A stretch of 64,000 nt of DNA from Acestrorhynchus altus (lineage: Eukaryota > Chordata > Actinopteri > Characiformes > Acestrorhynchidae): the NCBI GenBank assembly GCA_034509495.1, contig CM067511.1, positions 24,751,200-24,815,199 on the forward strand. The letters are read 5' to 3'. Every line of letters starts with the position of its first letter. Position 1 is the first letter of the stretch. A program made the translations under genes and the position numbers. This document shows positions 61,085 through 64,000 of the stretch, piece by piece. Below the pieces are notes generated by a model, which worked only from the letters and a program-made list of their open reading frames with translations, did not search any database and had not been told where the DNA came from.

Positions 61085-63256
61085 CTCTACACTGGTCTGG
61101 TATGGTGATGGACTTGAATGGGTCCTAACTCTACAGTTGGTTAGTGTTATGAGGCTCTTCTGTTTCTAAATAAAAATTTAATTCAGCTTTGACTTCCAGT
61201 GCTTCACACTGAAATTTATGGTACACTGCTGCACCACACAAAAGAAAATGTGGTGTTAGCCAAACATGAACCTTTATATTAATTTATGTTACTTTAAATT
61301 AATATGTGTTTTCCTGTATAAAGAGAATAAATACATTCAGAAAATAAGTGGCAAATTCACTCAGCATTGTCAAAATATACCCAAATGACATGCAGGCCTC
61401 CTTCAAACTGTGAACATCTTTGAGCTCCCAGAGAAACAGGGAGGCCTGAAAAACTAATCAGAGAAGCCACATTGCTTTGTGTAGGGTGTGAAATTCAAAA
61501 GCATGCTAAACAGCCAAGTATTGAACCTGACCGAACTGTATTTTTTTGCTCCCTTATAGCAGAAGACAAAAAAAGCCCTTCTATTTTGTGATTTTTCAAC
61601 AAGCTGTGACTCACTCACCCAACATGCCTCATTCAGATATGCTCATCATCGCTGTTTCTGCGCTCACAAGAAAATAAACATTTTATTTCCTAATACTACA
61701 TATAAAAACAAAAAAGGCTATTCTCTGTGCAATAATTATCAACCAACATAAATTCCAATAGATGGAGACTAATCAAAAACATTAATATGCATTCCCTTCA
61801 CTCTCCCTAAATCCAATTACTGAGCCAAGAACCTACGATGCCTTATTTTAATCTGGTTATTTTTTAGGGGCTGCACCTGACCCTCCTGCCTCAATGGTAT
61901 GCATTTAATTTACTTCCCGTGTGTGTGTTCATTGCATGTATGTGTTAAATGTGGAGGTAAAGTTCCAACAAACACCAACAACTGTATTTCCAACCTCTAG
62001 AGGTTACACAAGCCAGTTCTGGACCAGCAAGTTAAGGTTACTAAATAAATACACATGTTTTAACAAAATATTGCATCGAAAATTTAGATAATTCAAATGT
62101 ATTCTGCTATATATTCAAATGTATGACAATCATATCAGTCAGTAAAGCACTGATAAACTAAAAACTCTGGAAACTAAATGAAAATATAAATATAAAATTA
62201 CAATGGCAAGAAAATCACTGCACACTTTCTATATGTTGCATATTAAAATATATTGTTTGCCAGTATGTTTTACCCACCTGGAATACCTGAACTGTGATTT
62301 TTGATTCAAATAAAATACAAAATACTGTTTTTATACTTGTCTAACATATGGTAGTGGACACGAATATGTATCATGGTCGGTATAGCATAGTGGGTAACAT
62401 GATTCAAATGTACATCACTCTGGAGAAGACCAACAACCAAATGTCATAAGTGTATGTTATAACAATGTGCTTTCACCAGTGCCTTTTCTTCTATTATGAC
62501 CCTGACCCCCAAGACAGTTAAACTAATTTTAAAAAATTCATATGACAATTGATCAAAATTTCATGCATGTGACTAGATTGTATCAAATGTATGCACCAGA
62601 AATCAGACTTCCCCTTGTAATGTGAACCTATAAAAAAGAATCTATAAGAAACCACTTACTGCAAACAACTGTGTTTCAACTTTGTGTGCAAAACGGGGCG
62701 TTCACTTTTCTTCTGCTTTACACATCGTCTCCAGTGACACAGCTGAATTTCTCTTTTGACTATGACAGCTAAAGAGTGAGGCAGCAAAATGTGCAAGGGC
62801 TGTCAACAGCATTCTCCAAAGTAAGCAACTTTTGCCACACCTCCTCTCACACTTTGGGGTGACGCCATTTGCATTCTACACCCCTATGAGACACTTGGCA
62901 TCAAAGTTGGAAAGAAAGGGCTTAAAAGAAAGAGCTGCAAGCAAACAAATATTTATGTTCCCTTTAGAAAGGTTACAGCCACTCCCTAATTTATATTTCA
63001 ACAATAATACTATTTTCAGATATTCTATTTATTATTTCAAGTTTTAAAACATTAAGTTAATTGTGGATAATATAATATTGGAATGATTTCCCTCAATTTG
63101 ATTCTTGTTCTCAATGTTCCTCAGATTGACCCATGCATCTCTGCTCACTCTGGACACATGTAACATTTTTATATATTTATCTGCATTAAAACAAGTCGCA
63201 ACTAAAAATTGTGATTGCAAACATTTGATCAGTGCTGTACCTCAGTGCTGTAAGAT

Positions 63257-63411
63257 CAGCATTTCTTAACCCTGGTCCTGGAGGCACCCCATTTGACATG
63301 TTTTTGTGGATTCCCTGATTTAACACACCCCCTATAAAAAGGCCTGTTGAATCAGGTGTGTTAGGAGCAGGGAAAGGTCTAAAATATGTGGGTCAGGGTT
63401 GAAAAACACTG
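63257..63411. mobile_element. hAT-like MITE
   Basis: The ends are CAGCATTTCTTAACCCTGGTC and, inverted, CAGTGTTTTTCAACCCTGACC. About 155 bp; the flanking duplication is not clear. Confidence 0.65.
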
Positions 63412-63662
63412 GCCTAGATCACCTGCTGAAGCAGGTTGCCAGCCAGAATGCTTTAAACTAAACAACAGGCCAAACAGTTTCTCAGACATGTATTTCCGCA
63501 CAGAATCCCAAACAACATCAAAAGACTATGAGAGGGGTTCTGTCCTGAAACAGATTCTATAGCCTGGGGAGGCAGAGGACCCAGCTCTAAACACAATAGA
63601 AGACCCCCAAAGACACAAAGTTCACAGCTAGACGCAAAACCACAAGCTGCAGAAGGAATTCG

Positions 63663-63663
<1 letters not shown>

Positions 63664-63712
<49 letters not shown>
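63664..63712. repeat. (CA)n microsatellite
   Basis: About 24 CA units in CASTOR2 intron 1. Confidence 0.97.
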
Positions 63713-63714
<2 letters not shown>

Positions 63715-64000
63715 CTTGTTTTAATAGCCTTTTCCTGTGGCAAAAGAAGAGCGTAACTCAACAAATGAATAGCTCTTAAGTCTGACATTCTGTTTAACAA
63801 TTTCCCTTTTCCCTTAATCAATGCTGCTCTGCTCTTTAGGTTGGTCATCTCTGCTGTTTCGCAAAAAACAAAACAAAAACATATGAACAAGATGGGTATT
63901 TTTCACAGCCAACACATTTTATTATCTCCAGCATATCTGTACAAAAAAAGAACCAGTGAAATAGTGAGCATGACTCGAGCCAATCAAATAGTTATCACAT

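Larger units (their letters stand above)
58940..64000. other. CASTOR2 intron 1, open to the right edge
   Basis: At least 5 kb without a recognisable exon; no sequence like the expected first CASTOR2 exon (MELHILEHR...) was found. It holds two MITEs and a CA array, listed separately. Confidence 0.6.

Overview
The window looks like nuclear DNA of a ray-finned fish, most likely an otophysan (catfish, characin or electric-fish group). Its genes are split by GT-AG introns and encode vertebrate proteins. The background is AT-rich and full of microsatellites, Tc1/mariner fragments, hAT-type MITEs, Rex1-like LINE tails and tRNA-derived SINEs of types I associate with otophysan genomes. The species was not determined.

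Layout, left to right. (1) 1-11.4 kb: three housekeeping genes in tandem on the minus strand. LRWD1/ORCA is cut by the left edge, so its C-terminal WD40 part is outside. ALKBH4 and POLR2J (RPB11) are both complete. (2) 11.4-18.1 kb: gene-poor DNA with LINE and DNA-transposon debris. (3) 18.1-23.3 kb: complete NCF1 (p47phox), 11 coding exons, plus strand. (4) 23.9-27.8 kb: a tandem pair of interferon-inducible ISG12/IFI27-like genes, plus strand. The first copy is a pseudogene with a Tc1 element beside its third exon; the second has an intact 100-aa reading frame. Both keep the same ISRE-like promoter motif. (5) 29.6-39.9 kb: complete RCC1L (WBSCR16), plus strand, with Tc1 copies and a roughly 640-bp AT/GTAT array in or before its introns. 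(6) 42.3-64 kb: CASTOR2 (GATSL2), minus strand, with seven complete exons and the start of an eighth; the first coding exon lies beyond the right edge.

From memory, ALKBH4-LRWD1-POLR2J corresponds to human 7q22.1, and NCF1-RCC1L-CASTOR2 to the Williams-Beuren region at 7q11.23. The window therefore joins two blocks that are separate in human. The genes do not form one pathway: replication licensing (LRWD1), 2OG-dependent demethylation (ALKBH4), transcription (POLR2J), phagocyte oxidative burst (NCF1), interferon response (ISG12-like), mitochondrial function (RCC1L) and arginine sensing upstream of mTORC1 (CASTOR2).

Exon boundaries were read by eye from splice signals, reading phase and remembered family sequences. 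Every splice phase closes without a stop in the six gene models. I found no convincing tRNA, rRNA, CRISPR array or novel multi-gene system. The most informative unusual locus is the ISG12-like duplication with its Tc1-disrupted copy.
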